From Aspidapion aeneum (Eukaryota > Arthropoda > Insecta > Coleoptera > Brentidae), in contig OY755038.1 of assembly GCA_963576565.1 (NCBI GenBank), forward strand, positions 208,691,854 through 208,755,853: a stretch of 64,000 nt of DNA. The letters run 5' to 3'. Position numbers and translations under genes: made by a program. Shown in pieces: positions 44,556 to 55,940 of this stretch; position 1 is the stretch's first letter, and each line of letters begins with the position of its first letter. A model generated the notes under the pieces. It saw only the letters and a list, made by a program, of their open reading frames with translations, was not told where the DNA came from and did no database searches.

Positions 44556-44969
44556 TCTTACAAATTTAAGTTATTTAAATTTTATAATTGGAATTTATTT
44601 AGGTTTAGTGTAGTATTAGGTCGATTTATCTTAAGGTTGTATTCTTAGTCTAGGTTTTAGTTGCGTTGTCTGTGGCTTGCGGTCGCGGTAGTGCGGGAAC
44701 TTTCCGGACGTCGAAGACTGTCGGAAAGTTCGAGAGAGATGGACAATCCTATATATAGGGCCGGGGTCGCGCACCAGGCAGTCAGTCACAGATACCGTAC
44801 TGTAGTGGTCGTGAGATTAACACGAAGTTGATAGACCGATTATAGTAGTGAATTATTAGCAAGTTATACTAAGTTTAAGTGCGTGTTTTTGTACATAATT
44901 TGTCGAAATAAATTGACGTATCGTTTTCAACAATTGCGAGTTTTAATTTATCGTTGTGAACCCGTAACA
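44556..44969 (+). repeat. 3' LTR of Ty3/gypsy element
   Basis: 414 bp; begins TCTTAC (one change from TGTTAC). It keeps the GAAnnTTC modules, the TATA box and the TCAGT initiator. Followed by ATAT. Confidence 0.9.
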
Positions 44970-44973
44970 ATAT

Positions 44974-46427
44974 GAAGGGAAATCCTAAATCTGGCAATAC
45001 TGGTAGGCTTATTTAAAACCAGAGCCAAATCCTTATAAGTGGTTCTCTTACGAAGGAATAGGAGCACGATACAGTGCGTGGCGCCATATATCTGCAGCAC
45101 CGAAGGGTCAAGCAAACTAAAAACTAATAATTTAACCCAGATGTGGAAATCTTTTGCAAGAGCCTGCCTCAGACGCGGTCTGCGCCATCTGTTGCAAGTT
45201 TTGTTTACTGGTGTGGTTTCATCTCTCTGTATTTTTAAAATTTTGTAATATTTAATAAATCACTCCGCCACTGGTACTGGAAAATCCTGCTCCAAAGTTT
45301 CGATATTACTTCATGGAATATTTAAAGTTTTGGAGTTCTTGCTGCTAAAGTACATTATTAGCCCCGACTAAGGGATAATAGGTATTAATCACTGTTCGGG
45401 AACAATGCTCGGCTCTCGGTGCAGTTAAAGCGAGTGCATTTTGAGAATTTAAAAGTACTTTGAGTATAGTTTAGTTATTTGGCAGCCTTGTGGCAGCCGC
45501 GATGCCAGAGTTTTCTGATAGGAGGGTCAGGAAGGGCCAAAAATATTTAAGCAAGGGCGCATTATTTACATTACGCCTTTGGATTAGTAGGGGCGCAATT
45601 ATTAGCCAGGTCATTTTGTGGGTCGTGAGGGCAGGGGTGGATAAGCCACATGTGAAAATGAAAAAAATCCCGGTGGGCCGGTGTTGTATATGCCGGTGAC
45701 TTATGAGCCGCAGCGTTATGAGCCAGTGCTGTATGGGCCAGTACCGTTCACGGGGCATAAAAACAAAAATAAATTAGCAACCAACGATAAGGTGTTACGT
45801 ATGAGTATTAGTGACTATTTAACTAACTAATTCCGTATAATATTGATGGTGTTGATATTTATTACGACGGTCCAGTGATGTGATAAAAAAAAGGACAAAG
45901 TTGCATGCGTAATTTTAAAGAAACTTTATTGACTATTACCCGCTGACGAAAGACTAAAATACGAATATTTTTTTCCACGCCAATCCCCGGGCGTTAGAGT
46001 TAGAGGGGCGGCGGGCTAACAGAGATAGAGAGCGAGAGAGATATACCCACTATGGATGTAATTTTGAGAATCTTCGTATTCTTAAAAATGGCTATTTTAT
46101 GAATTAGCATTTATCTTTTGGAAGAGTTAAATTTTGATTTAGTAACACAGGGCACTCCAAAAAAAATGGTTTGCAACAGTAACGAAAGCGGGCCCTCCTT
46201 CTCCCATGCATAATTGCAGTTCACACAGTATATTGCTTTTTTTGCCGGTTTTTTCACAAAAATTACCTTCTTTTTCCAAATATTTATCTTCCGATGATTG
46301 TAAATTTCAAAGTTTAAATTAAAAGCAGCGAAGAAAAAATATTTTAGTTTTTATTGCGCTTTACAACGGATATCCGGGATACAGGACCAAGGCTGATTCA
46401 TTTCATCTCAATCCCATATGGTTACGC
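44974..46427. other. No gene seen
   Basis: 45660-45765 has a degenerate short repeat (GCCGGTG..TGTAT..., ATGAGCC.G.G.T.TG). No frame with a known motif. Confidence 0.4.
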
Positions 46428-46476
46428 CCGGACTGATATGTCCCAATGAGGACGAAACACCGGTGTCTTCGAGCTA
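46428..46476 (+). ncRNA. Hammerhead ribozyme-like motif, newt/retrozyme type
   Basis: CTGATAT at 46433-46439 (two changes from CTGATGA), stem II GTCC/GGAC with a CAATGA-type loop, GAAA, self-complementary stem III CACCGGTG and TC. A weak stem I (CGGA/TTCG) closes it. Its stem III is the same as in the motif at 324-371. Single copy, probably inactive. Confidence 0.5.
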
Positions 46477-46904
46477 CCTTGTCCCACTTTTCAGGAACTG
46501 CCCAGCTGTTATTATTTTTAATTTTGAAAGTAAATGGTAATATTGTCCCCTAAATCATATGCTTGGTTTAGTTAATTCAAAAATTTTTGCGTCCATACAT
46601 TCTGATTCCAGTTCTTCCCGCCCCCGTAGATCCGCGCCTGGCTATGTATGAGAATTCAACCTGTTAGTCATTACTTAAAAAATAGACCGCTGTCCTGTGG
46701 ACTATTGGAGCATTTCTACAGCTTTATATATGTCACTTTAATTAAATTTGAAGCTAACAGCACTACTCAAATTAATTTGCAACAAAAAAGAAAATATTTC
46801 TTATTGCCCCATTATGATGTTTCCTATTACCTCACGATAGTCAAAGCGAAGGGTAATAACAAAATTTCCATTCTAAACAACTTGTTTAATATAAGGATAA
46901 TTTA
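46477..46904. other. No gene seen
   Basis: AT-rich; no recognised feature. Confidence 0.4.
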
Positions 46905-47391
46905 ATAAATTGGTAAAAAAATTTTTTAAGTCACAAGCTTTTATAAAATGCACTAAAAATTAAAAAATAATTTTCTAACGTTCTAATATTATCATAATAA
47001 TAAAAGCGATGGCCGACTGATGGCAGTTTTGACGATGTTAGCACGATAAGATATCCGTATCAATTAAATATCACTATTTGCAAGAATCAATCTAGCAGAA
47101 AAATCCAGAGGTACCAAAACCACCCAACCCGACACAAGATATCCCAGCATTTCTTTGACATAAGTATGGCAGCGGCATAGCATTGCGGCACATCAAACAT
47201 ATCTTTGATGACCTGCTATGTTGAATATTCTTTAAGTGTTTGGGTCACAAATTTAGATTAACTTATGCTTTGATTTGCGGCCAACCCTTTTATTATTATG
47301 ATAATATTAGAATGTTAGAAAATTATTTTTTAATTTTTAGTGCATTTTATAAAAGCTTGTGACTTAAAAAAATTTTTTTACCAATTTATTT
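46905..47391. mobile_element. Fold-back MITE with ~115-bp terminal inverted repeats
   Basis: Left arm AATAAATTGGTAAAAAA... to TATTATCATAATAATAAAAG; the right arm is its near-perfect reverse complement ending ...CCAATTTATT. The middle (about 47015-47275) is unique and non-coding. Confidence 0.75.
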
Positions 47392-47499
47392 TCTACTTTT
47401 TAGTGTCAGCTATCTACTCTATTAAATGAAAATATTTGTTCAATAACAGAACAGAAGAGTTTATTCTAGACTATAATGAAATCGCTGATCGTGAGTTGT

Positions 47500-47965
47500 T
47501 TGGAAACTCATTTTTCTATTGGGGCAAGGAGAAAGTGGGGGTAGAGGTAGAAATATATTTTTTGTTTGGGCTGTATTGCTATCGGACCTTTATGCATATA
47601 CCAAATTTTATAAGTCATTTGAAGTGAAGTGTGTCAAAAACGCATTTTTTACGGAAGGAGGTGGGGGGTAGGGTGGGAGGACATTTTTTCATTATTGTTG
47701 TATTGTCATTGGACCACTATGTGTATACCAAATTTTATCCAAATCGCATAACGGGAAGTGTGTCAAAAACACATTTTTCTATAGAAGGGTGGGAGGATAT
47801 TTTTTTCTTAATGTTGTATTGTCATGGGACCATTATGTGTGTACCAAATTTCATCCAAATCGGATAATGGGAAGTGTTTCAAAAACGCTTCACAAGATTT
47901 GATAGATAGATAGTTAGTTAGATAGTTAAATAGTTAGACAGAACATCTGAAGCTAAATAAAAGCT
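47500..47965 (-). repeat. Tag-plus-tandem-units repeat, family C
   Basis: Three units of about 120 bp, each with a GGGTGGGAGGA-like block, TTGTATTG.CAT.GGACC.TATG and ACCAAATTT.ATCCAAATCG, then GAAGTGTxTCAAAAACGC. It ends in a GATA/GTTA run (about 47900-47940). Confidence 0.65.
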
Positions 47966-48701
47966 TGTAAAAACAATACATAGAAAGACTTACATTTTTC
48001 TCTCATATATTCGGTATTACCAACAGTTTTAATGCTGATATATTTGTTTTCTGGTCTGTAAACTAAATTAAAAATAAATTTGTTTTTTAAAAAACCTCTT
48101 TAATTGAAGACATTTAAAAATAACCATACTGTATAAAAGATTCTTTAGTATTAATTATTATGACAGACAAATATATCCACGTATAATTAGGAAGCCTGCG
48201 GAAAGTCCAAAATAACGTTGGAAACTAGAGAAAATGAAAATAATGTGGGTAGTGTAAAAAGTTTTTTATTTTCAAGTACCCTTGAGACAACTTTTAATTA
48301 TGTTTTATAATAACGAAAAATAAAAAATAAAAGGCGGTTAAGTGCAGTTTTTTAATTAGAATACAACTTTTCCAGAAATAAATGAGATTTTTTAGAAAAA
48401 TTTTGAAATAAAACAGTAAAAGTCAAACTTAAGGCTATACAGGTTGTTTCACGAATATCGAAACATGCCTTTTTGTGTCTTTAGGGTACGAATTCAGAAA
48501 AAGCCTCGGACACATCGATTTTGTGTTCAAGAGGCATCTTGACGTTTCTGAAAAACGCGCCTCCTAAACAGGGTGAAAATAACCCCTAGAAGGAAAATAT
48601 GGAGAGTGGATCGAGAGCACAATTTTCTGAGTTGTGTCAAAGTTTCAAAAACCTATTAATTAGTTATTGTTATTTTAATATCCTATATAGAACAAACTTC
48701 A
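47966..48701. other. No gene seen
   Basis: AT-rich; 48440-48620 is more complex but unrecognised. Confidence 0.4.
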
Positions 48702-49412
48702 CCCACATAGCACAAAAATCACATCAACGTTAAATTCACGTGAACAAAAATAACAAAGATTTTTTTTACTTAAAAACAACCTCATACCATGCAATATTTA
48801 TTTTGTTAAATCTACATGCTTAAAGATAACTTAAAAACAAGGATAAATCAAGCTATAAAAATGTACTTTTTGCTGAAGTTTCTGGTGATGTGTATATAAC
48901 GTGTTTTTTACCCTCGGTATTTTCATGTACCAAATTCGCACTTGAAAAGTCCTTCACAACATGTTCTAAAATGCCACTAGATTAAGACTTCTCAAACCTA
49001 CTGACTTTCTGCGTCTTTTGTGGTCAAGTTTTTTTAATAACATTTTTTTAACTTAAAAGAGACGCGAAAGGAAGTTTTAACAGTTCACTAGTTTAAGACT
49101 ACAACACTTCAAGACAATTTTAAAGACATGCAAGTCGCATTTTAAAATTCGTGTAGAAAAGGCGTAAATCTAATGTGATTTTAACGTTGATAAAAATCAC
49201 TTGAAACTAACGTAAAAACATTGCTATTTTAATTTGATAAAGGCGTTATTAAAACCCAGTTTTTAGCAACGTTATTTTTTATAACGTTAATGAATGACCT
49301 ATTAAGCTTGTTTTCATATATGAAAAAAACGTTTTTTTCTAGCAGCTTTTAAAATCAACGTGTTTTTTTCTCACGCCTTTTTTACGTGTTAAACACGTGA
49401 TTGTGCTGTGGG
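48702..49412. mobile_element. Nonautonomous element G, copy 1
   Basis: Starts CCCACATAGCACAAAAATCA and ends ...GTGATTGTGCTGTGGG, giving imperfect terminal inverted repeats of about 20 bp. Many internal AACGTTA/CACGTG palindromic motifs. A second copy is at 50571-51482. No coding capacity, class not assigned. Confidence 0.65.
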
Positions 49413-49965
49413 CAACAGCATTTTTATGAATTGAGGCGCTAAGAACCAGAGCTGAACACCCCACAAAATTCTAATTATCTGATCAAGGGGAGTTTCCGAT
49501 AGTTTTTATTAAATTTTTCAAAGCCACAGTGGACCATCTGAGTTGTAAGCATTCTATAACAAATGCTGCCATTAAATAGGTTGATCCTAGGGTCACTGCA
49601 TCACGAAGACGTAGTGTCTTCTTACAGGCTTCCAGGATGCAGTGACCCTAGGTTGGTCCAGCTAGTCGTTACCAAAGATAAATCGGTACCATAGCGAACG
49701 ATGAACTATTTTATCTCTGTTTAAGTCAGTTACTGGATGGTCCGCTCTGGTTTTCAACTCCTCAATTATTCCCACACTTTTAAAAAACTACTGAGACCCG
49801 TCGATTTAGTTTTTGTATGATGAAATTATGATTCCTAGATACACCCGCCTCGAGTGGTAAAACTTACCCCCCGAATTCAAACAGGGAATATTGGTCAAGT
49901 GCACGTGCACTCCCAAATTTTAGCTAGAAAAAAATTAGCTATTCTAGAATCTGACGACACGACAG
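49413..49965. other. No gene; contains an 18-bp-arm hairpin
   Basis: CCTAGGGTCACTGCATC near 49577 and its exact mirror near 49635 form a hairpin with a loop of about 40 bases. Confidence 0.5.
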
Positions 49966-51910
49966 TTCGCGGCGTAAACTGGTGTACCATCTTTTCTTGA
50001 AATATTTCAGCCCATATTTGACCTATCTAAAACTCTACTTCGGAATGAGCTACGAAACTCAAACTTTGCACAGTCGTAGATCTTCGTAGAGTCAACAACC
50101 CCTCCAAGTTTTATGTGGTAAAGTAGTTACGAAATTTCAAAAAACGTTGAAATTGCCACTCACTTCCAGAAGCGCTTGAGAGCTGAGCTTTGGCAGACTG
50201 ATAGAAAATATGATAAAACTATAGGAAAAAATTTAAAAACCCCAATCTCCCTCCGCCATAAATATAAATTTATGTGAAAGTAACATTGCCCACTTTCAGA
50301 AACGCTAGAGAGCTGAGCTTTGGAAGGCCAATGGGAACTATAATAAAACTATAAAAACAATTAAAAAACACCAAAATTATGATTTACTACACTCCCCCAT
50401 AAATGTAAAGTTATGTAAAAGTAACATTGTCCACTTCCAGGAACGCTAGAGAGCTGAGCTTTGAATGGCCGATAAAAACTATGATAAAACCATAGGAAAA
50501 AATTAAAAAACCTCAACATTTTCAAGGCATTGCAAAAGTTTTGAACAATATTCCGCATATTTTATTACTTCCCACATAGCACAAAAATCACATGAACGTT
50601 AAATTAACGTGAACAAAAATAACAAAGTTTTTTTTTACTTGAAAACAACCTCATACCATGTAATATTTATTTTGTTAAATCTACATGCTTAAAGATAACT
50701 TAAAAACAAGGAGAAATCAAGTGATAAAAATGTACTTTTTGTTGAAGTTTCTGGGGCTGTGTATATAACGTGTTTTTTACCCTCGTTATTTTCATGTACC
50801 AAATTCACACTTGAAAAGTCCTCCACAACATGTTCTAAAACCCCAGTAGATTAAGACTTCTAAAACCTACTAACTTTCTGCGTCTTTTTTGGTGACGTTT
50901 TTTTAATAACATTTTTTTAAAAGAGATGCGAAAGGAAGTTATAAAAGTTCACTAGTTTAAGACTACAACACTTCAAGACAATTTTAAAGATGACGCTCAA
51001 GGCAAGACAAAATATCTATATATCTATCTATATACATTATGTTTTTTTTAAAAGCTAAACAAGATTTTTTAACATTAAACACTTTCACAGAATATTAATG
51101 TGTCTTTATCAGGTTAATAACAGATGCGTCGTGATCGTGAAGGATCAGGGATGAGTTCCTTAACAGTTTTTTGAAGTTTAGAGGCCAAAGCACTGCCTGA
51201 TAGATTTCGTCAATGTGAAAAATGCCGACAATAGGTGGCGCTGCTGCTAGTAAAATCTTAAAAATATTCGGTAGAAAAGTGCATGCAAGTCGCGTTTAAG
51301 AATTCGTGAAAAACATTGCAGTTTTAATTTGATAATGGCGTTATTACAACGCAGTTTTTAGCAACGTTATTTTTTATAACGGTAATCAATGACCTATTAA
51401 GCTTCTTTTCATATATGAAATAAACGTTTTTTTCTAGCAGCTTTTAAAATCAACATTTTTTTTCTCACGCCTTTTTCACGTAAAAAAAATATATTATCCA
51501 AATCCTTTAAAAAAGGGGTAAAATCATAACAAAAACATTTCATGTAAAAAAAGGTCAAGTACGCAAACATGGTACATATTCCGTAGAAAGAATTGAAATA
51601 AAAGTAAAGCCAAGTTCTCTAATACGAATTTCAAAAAAAAGGTTCTTACTAGTTTGGAAATGTTTTTCTAAACTTGGCTATTACGGCTGCAAATGACTCT
51701 TAGGCACAATGCTAAATTGAACATAAAGAAGTTTGGCTGTAATAACAAAGTTTAAAAAAACATTTCCAAACCAGTAAGAAACTTTTATTTTGAAATTTTT
51801 ATTAGAGAACTTTACTTTTATCTCAATTCTCTTTACTAAATACCATTTTCGCGTATTTGAATTTTTTACATGAAGTGTTTTAGTTATGATTACTTTGTAT
51901 TTATTTAAAA
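49966..51910. repeat. Repeat family D, copy 1, with element G inserted
   Basis: Head GTACCATCTTTTCTTGAAA and CTTCGGAATGAGCTACGAAA, then units of about 135 bp from about 50155, 50290 and 50430 (each CCACTTCCAGAAACGCTAGA-like with GAGAGCTGAGCTTTGG), then a hairpin tail (arms about 51515-51655 and 51760-51905). Element G (50571-51482) lies between units and tail. Confidence 0.7.
50571..51482. mobile_element. Nonautonomous element G, copy 2
   Basis: Matches copy 1 except for about 290 inserted bases (about 50990-51280) and a missing right end. Confidence 0.65.
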
Positions 51911-51920
51911 AAATATACAA

Positions 51921-52040
51921 AAAACACTACTTGTTTATGTTACTTTATACTTTAATCCGTCAGGGACTAAAGTAGAACTTTAGTCCCTAAAACAACAGAT
52001 TAAAGTAGCCACGTTAGTATCTGAAGTGCGAAAACAAATA
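51921..52040. other. No gene seen
   Basis: Short AT-rich spacer. Confidence 0.4.
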
Positions 52041-52225
52041 CAGTCGAACCTCTCTAACTCGAACCTCTATAACTCAAACCCCTCTATAACTCGAACCTTT
52101 TAAACGGTCCCTGTACTTTTTACATGTATATTAACCTATGTAACTCGAGTTTCTATTACTCGAACTCTCAATAACTCGAACTGTTTTGGTTGTCCCTTCA
52201 GGTTTGAGTTATAGAGGTTTGACTG
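52041..52225. mobile_element. pogo/Tigger-like MITE
   Basis: Ends CAGTCGAACCTCTCTAACTC and the mirror GAGTTATAGAGGTTTGACTG, with repeated AACTCGAAC blocks inside, as in pogo-group termini. TA precedes it; the right-hand TA is not adjacent. Confidence 0.65.
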
Positions 52226-52323
52226 TGTATAGCTTTAGCTCTAAAGGCCGGTTCAGACGTAGTTAGTGGTTTAGTAGAGTAAAGTAATTTACACAAGTAT
52301 GTCTTCTGTTCACACAAGTCAAG

Positions 52324-52335
52324 TAAATCAGTAGA
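52324..52335. repeat. Target duplication of Penelope copy 3, left
   Basis: TAAATCAGTAGA, repeated at 54573-54584. Confidence 0.8.
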
Positions 52336-52420
52336 CAAATTGTGAAAGGCTTTCGCGGCCATCGTCCAATGGTGGGTGTGCTTTCGATCTGTTCGGCCGT
52401 CGTCGTTGGAAATTCGTTCT

Positions 52421-52458
52421 CGACGTTTCGCCATCTCGAGTGGATGGCATCTTCAGGA
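52421..52458 (-). ncRNA. Hammerhead ribozyme-like motif, Penelope copy 3 left
   Basis: Reverse complement of the motif at 54485-54519, with all core bases kept. Confidence 0.6.
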
Positions 52459-52799
52459 GATATTGACTGTTTGTCGGCTTCTCGAAGTAGGCTTGAGGTG
52501 TTTTCATGGTATGCTTAAATCTCAGGAATTTCGGCGTGACCTTCTCATCGCGACAGCGTAATAAGAAAGTCAGCGAAGACAGTAGTTGCGCTTTCTTCTT
52601 GCGTAGTGCGACCAAGCGTAGATGAAGAGTGGAAACTTCCTCCCCGTAGAGGCGTCGTACAAATTGTGAAAGGCTTTCGCGGCCATCGTCCAATGGTGGG
52701 TGTGCTTTCGGGCTGTTCGGCCGTCGTCGTTGGAAATTCGTAAGAAATACGCACGGAGTGTTCACAGATTTTGCGAAAAGCCAAACCACCAAAACGTAA

Positions 52800-54488
52800 C
52801 ATTACAAGGATGGAAGAAAAAGCCATTAAGGATCTCAACAAAGACGAAAACATTCTGATACTGCCTGCCGACAAAGGAAACGCCACTGTAGTATTGAACA
52901 GGGATGACTACAACCCGCAATTAAAAAAGTGAATCACTTAATTAAGATTTCTTCATTGGAGGACCCAGTCAAGAAGATGCTATGCCAAAGTGAAGCCCTG
53001 ACTCCGAGATTGTATGGACTACCAAAAATCCACAAAAACGATGTGCCTCTTCGTCCCATTGTCAGTACTATAGGCTCACCAACATACAAACTTGCGAAAC
53101 ATCTTGCTTCCCTCTTGCAACCCCACATCAGACTAACGGATTCGTATGTAAGAGACTCCACCCACTTTATTGAGAAGATCAAAAACATCGTCATGGACGA
53201 GAAAGACATCTTAGTTAGCTTTGATGTTGTGTCTTTGTTCACGAAGGTACCTTTGGCCAAGGCAATGAGGGAAGTGGAACACATTTTTCCGAAGGACATC
53301 ACCGACCTGTTTAAAATCTGCCTAACGACGTCATATTTCACCTTCAATGAACAAATTTATGAACAGATCGATGGAGTATCAATGGGTAGCCCTTTATCGC
53401 CAGTGATTGCGAACTTTTTCATGGAGAAACTAGAAGAGAAGGCGTTGAATAATGGCCCTCATAAACCCAAAGTCTGGTTTCGATAAGTAGATGACACTTT
53501 TGTCGTTTGGCCTTATGGTAGAGACAGCCTTATTGAATTTCCCAACCACATTAACAGCATACACCCCAGTATACAATTTACAATGGAAACAGAGAACAAC
53601 AGAGAATTAGCATTCCTTGACGTACTAGTAACGAGGAAAGAGGGACGACTAGGACATACCGTATACAGAAAACCTACTCACACAGACCGCTACCTAAACA
53701 ACACATCTAACCACCACCCGTGCCAACGAAAAGGGGTAATAAGAACATTGGTAGAGAGGGCGAAAAGAATCTGCGAACCAGAACATCTAGACAAAGAATT
53801 AAACCATCTTAAAAACGCCCTCGTAGCAAATGGATACACTCAAAGCGACATAGATAAATGTATACGACCAAAGCCGAGCACTAGAAGTAACAGTAGCGGT
53901 GGACTGAGCAGCCGCGAAGTTACTTCAAGAGCCTGTCTGCCCTACATCCCTAGAGTGACAGATAGGATCGGACGTATTCTGGGAAAACACAACATAAAAA
54001 CGATCTTCAAGCCATCTAAGAAGATCGAGAACCACCTCAGATCTGCGAAGGATATAATAACCAAACGGTCCGTAAACACAAGAATCAAAGAACACAAAGC
54101 CAACTGTCGACTCGGACATACGGAAAAATCCGCAGTTGCAGACCACACACTAAACAATGAAGACCACCGAATAAAATTCGAAGACACACAAGTTCTCTGC
54201 GCCTCCTCTTCATACTATCCAAGACTCTATAGAGAAGCAATCGAAATTCATAAACACCAGCAGAACTTCAACAGATCTGAAGAAACTCTTAAAATTAACA
54301 GAACATGGGTACCGGTTCTTAAAAACACTAAACGGCTCGCTTACAATAACAAAACTGAATCAAGGGAATGTGACCAATCACCGACCAGCTCTGATATACG
54401 CCCCGCCCACCATAGCGTATATAACCTGCGCCCGCGACAGACTAACCACCAGTCTTCGAGAAGCCGACAAACAGTCAACATCTCCTGA
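52800..54488 (+). pseudogene. Penelope reverse transcriptase and endonuclease remnant, copy 3
   Basis: From about 52810: EEKAIKDLNKDENILILPAD and KGNATVV, then a frameshift at an A-run (about 52925). The frame 52929-53486 has YGLPKIHKNDVPLRPI, FDVVSLFTKVP and GVSMGSPLSPVIANFFME. It ends at TAA exactly where the Tyr of the catalytic YVDD should be (R-stop-VDDTF, 53484-53486). The frame resumes to 54488. The endonuclease has lost its GIY-YIG core by deletion (AKDIITKRSVNTRIKEH), keeping the downstream part (EKSAVADH). Both enzymatic activities are therefore gone. Confidence 0.85.
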
Positions 54489-54519
54489 AGATGCCATCCA
54501 CTCGAGATGGCGAAACGTC
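54485..54519 (+). ncRNA. Hammerhead ribozyme-like motif, Penelope copy 3 right
   Basis: CTGAAGA core (fits CUGANGA), one spacer T, perfect 6-bp stem II GCCATC/GATGGC, GAAAC and GTC. It is the best Penelope-type core in the window. Stem III is minimal, so a dimer may be needed. Confidence 0.65.
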
Positions 54520-54849
54520 GAGAACGAATTTCCAACGACGACGGCCGAACAGCGCGAAAGCACACCCACCATTAAATCAGTAGAGTTTATTTAATCAAGT
54601 CGAGTAAAAACAGCGTCTATATGAAGCCAGTGCTTTAGACTGTCTCCAGACGCGTCTAGTCGGCGCGCTAATCGGCTTTTCTATGTGGTGGGGGCTGCTA
54701 CTCGACCAGAAAAATAGAATAGAGTTCTATTTCCATAACTCGACCGTGTACTCGACTTCCAGTGGGCTCGACTAAAACGAATGTGTTCAAATGGGTTAAG
54801 TCACCAAACTACTCGACCACTTGACTGGCTGCGTCTGAACCGCAGTTAA

Positions 54850-55405
54850 GGGTGGGATTTATAAGCTGACTTGGCCACTAGACACAGAAACTGGATTAAA
54901 CAGCCAATATCGTAGATTGGTCTATTTCGCATAATCGCGCGCCAAGTGCCCAATTGGTCAATTGCATCTAATTTCCGTTATAACCTTGATTATATAAAGT
55001 ACTTTGACTGGATATTAGCCTTTGATTTATCATTTAATAACATTTTGTGATAACAAATTTCCTTTGTATTTTAAAAAAATAACTTTTATGGAAATAAATT
55101 AGAAAATTGAACTAGGTTTAATTTTCGAAGGGAAATAAAAACATGCTTTAAAAAACTTTAAAAAGAATTGAGACAAGAATGCACCAAAGCCGCAAACATA
55201 CGGACTCAAGAGCAGCGTTTAGGGAACGTCCTAATAAAAAAACTACGTAACGCAACAATTCAGGATTGAGTTTTCATACCTTTGACAGTGGGAAGGAAGA
55301 ATCAGTTTGATGACTTGGTCAAGTTAATACCCTGAGAGTTTCTCGTTCTTCTATTGAGACACCGCACACCTGCATAGATGAAAGTTTTGTGAAAATTTAT
55401 GTATG
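54850..55405. other. No gene seen
   Basis: AT-rich; no recognised feature before the tRNA-like sequence. Confidence 0.4.
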
Positions 55406-55478
55406 GCTTCCGTAGTTCAATGTTTAGAACGTTTGCGTACAGAGCAACAGATTCCGTGTTCGATTCCCGGCTGAAGCA
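55406..55478 (+). tRNA. tRNA-like sequence (pseudogene or SINE head), anticodon position ACA
   Basis: Exactly 73 bases fit a cloverleaf: acceptor GCTTCCG/CTGAAGC (6 of 7 pairs), D-stem GTTC/GAAC, anticodon stem 4 of 5 pairs with loop GTACAGA (U33 kept), T-arm with TTCGATT loop (4 of 5 pairs). The anticodon would be ACA (Cys codon), which is not normally used. The D-loop lacks the GG pair. A decayed tRNA or tRNA-derived SINE is likelier than a working gene. Confidence 0.5.
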
Positions 55479-55940
55479 GAAAAACTTTTTTCTTATTTTT
55501 GTTTTTTTAATTTCACTTGTTGTTTATAGTTGCAGGTCCTTGCATTATTTGCAATTTGGTATTTAAGAGTTCGCGTAAGCTGCTGTACCATCTTTTCTTG
55601 AAACAATTCAGCCCATATTTGGCCTATCTAAAACTCTACTTCGGAATGAGCTACGAAATTCAAACTTTGCACAGTCGTAGATTTTCATAGAGTTAACAAC
55701 CCCTAGTAGTTACGAAATTTAAAAAGAACGTCGAAATTGTCACTCACTGAACTCACTCACTCATGTATAGATCATCAAAATTCTACTGTACTTTCAGATA
55801 GGGATTTAAAATTTCCGGAAAAATTAAGTCATGGAAAAAAACCGGGTTTTTTTCCGGAAAAAAACGGAGACAATCTGAAAAAAACGGATAAATTGAAATT
55901 GTGTTAAAAATCAGTGTAGAGTACTCTGATAAGGAAGTTA

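Larger units (their letters stand above)
39830..44969 (+). mobile_element. Ty3/gypsy LTR retrotransposon, gag-less and integrase-deleted
   Basis: 5140 bp with two 414-bp LTRs, a tRNA-Leu-type primer site, a polypurine tract and ATAT flanks. I count six differences between the LTRs, so it is fairly young. No gag and no protease active site are present. The space is filled by a 113-bp tandem array. It must depend on proteins from other copies, if it moves at all. Confidence 0.9.
52336..54572 (+). mobile_element. Penelope-like element, different family, with inverted terminal copies
   Basis: 2237 bp between 12-bp duplications. About 135 bp at the left (52365-52500) is the reverse complement of the right end (54455-54572). 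The first ~90 bp also recurs as a direct copy from about 52660. Such direct and inverted terminal copies are known for Penelope-like elements. Confidence 0.85.
52242..54849. mobile_element. PIF/Harbinger-like MITE hosting a Penelope element
   Basis: Termini AGGCCGGTTCAGACGTAG (52245) and the mirror of ACTGCGGTTCAGACGCAG (ending 54846), flanked by TAA on both sides (52242-52244, 54847-54849). Without the Penelope insert it is about 350 bp. Confidence 0.75.

Noticed and set aside
44544..44969. Envelope gene after gypsy pol
   Set aside because: The 3' LTR begins 13 bases after the pol stop; there is no room and no such frame.
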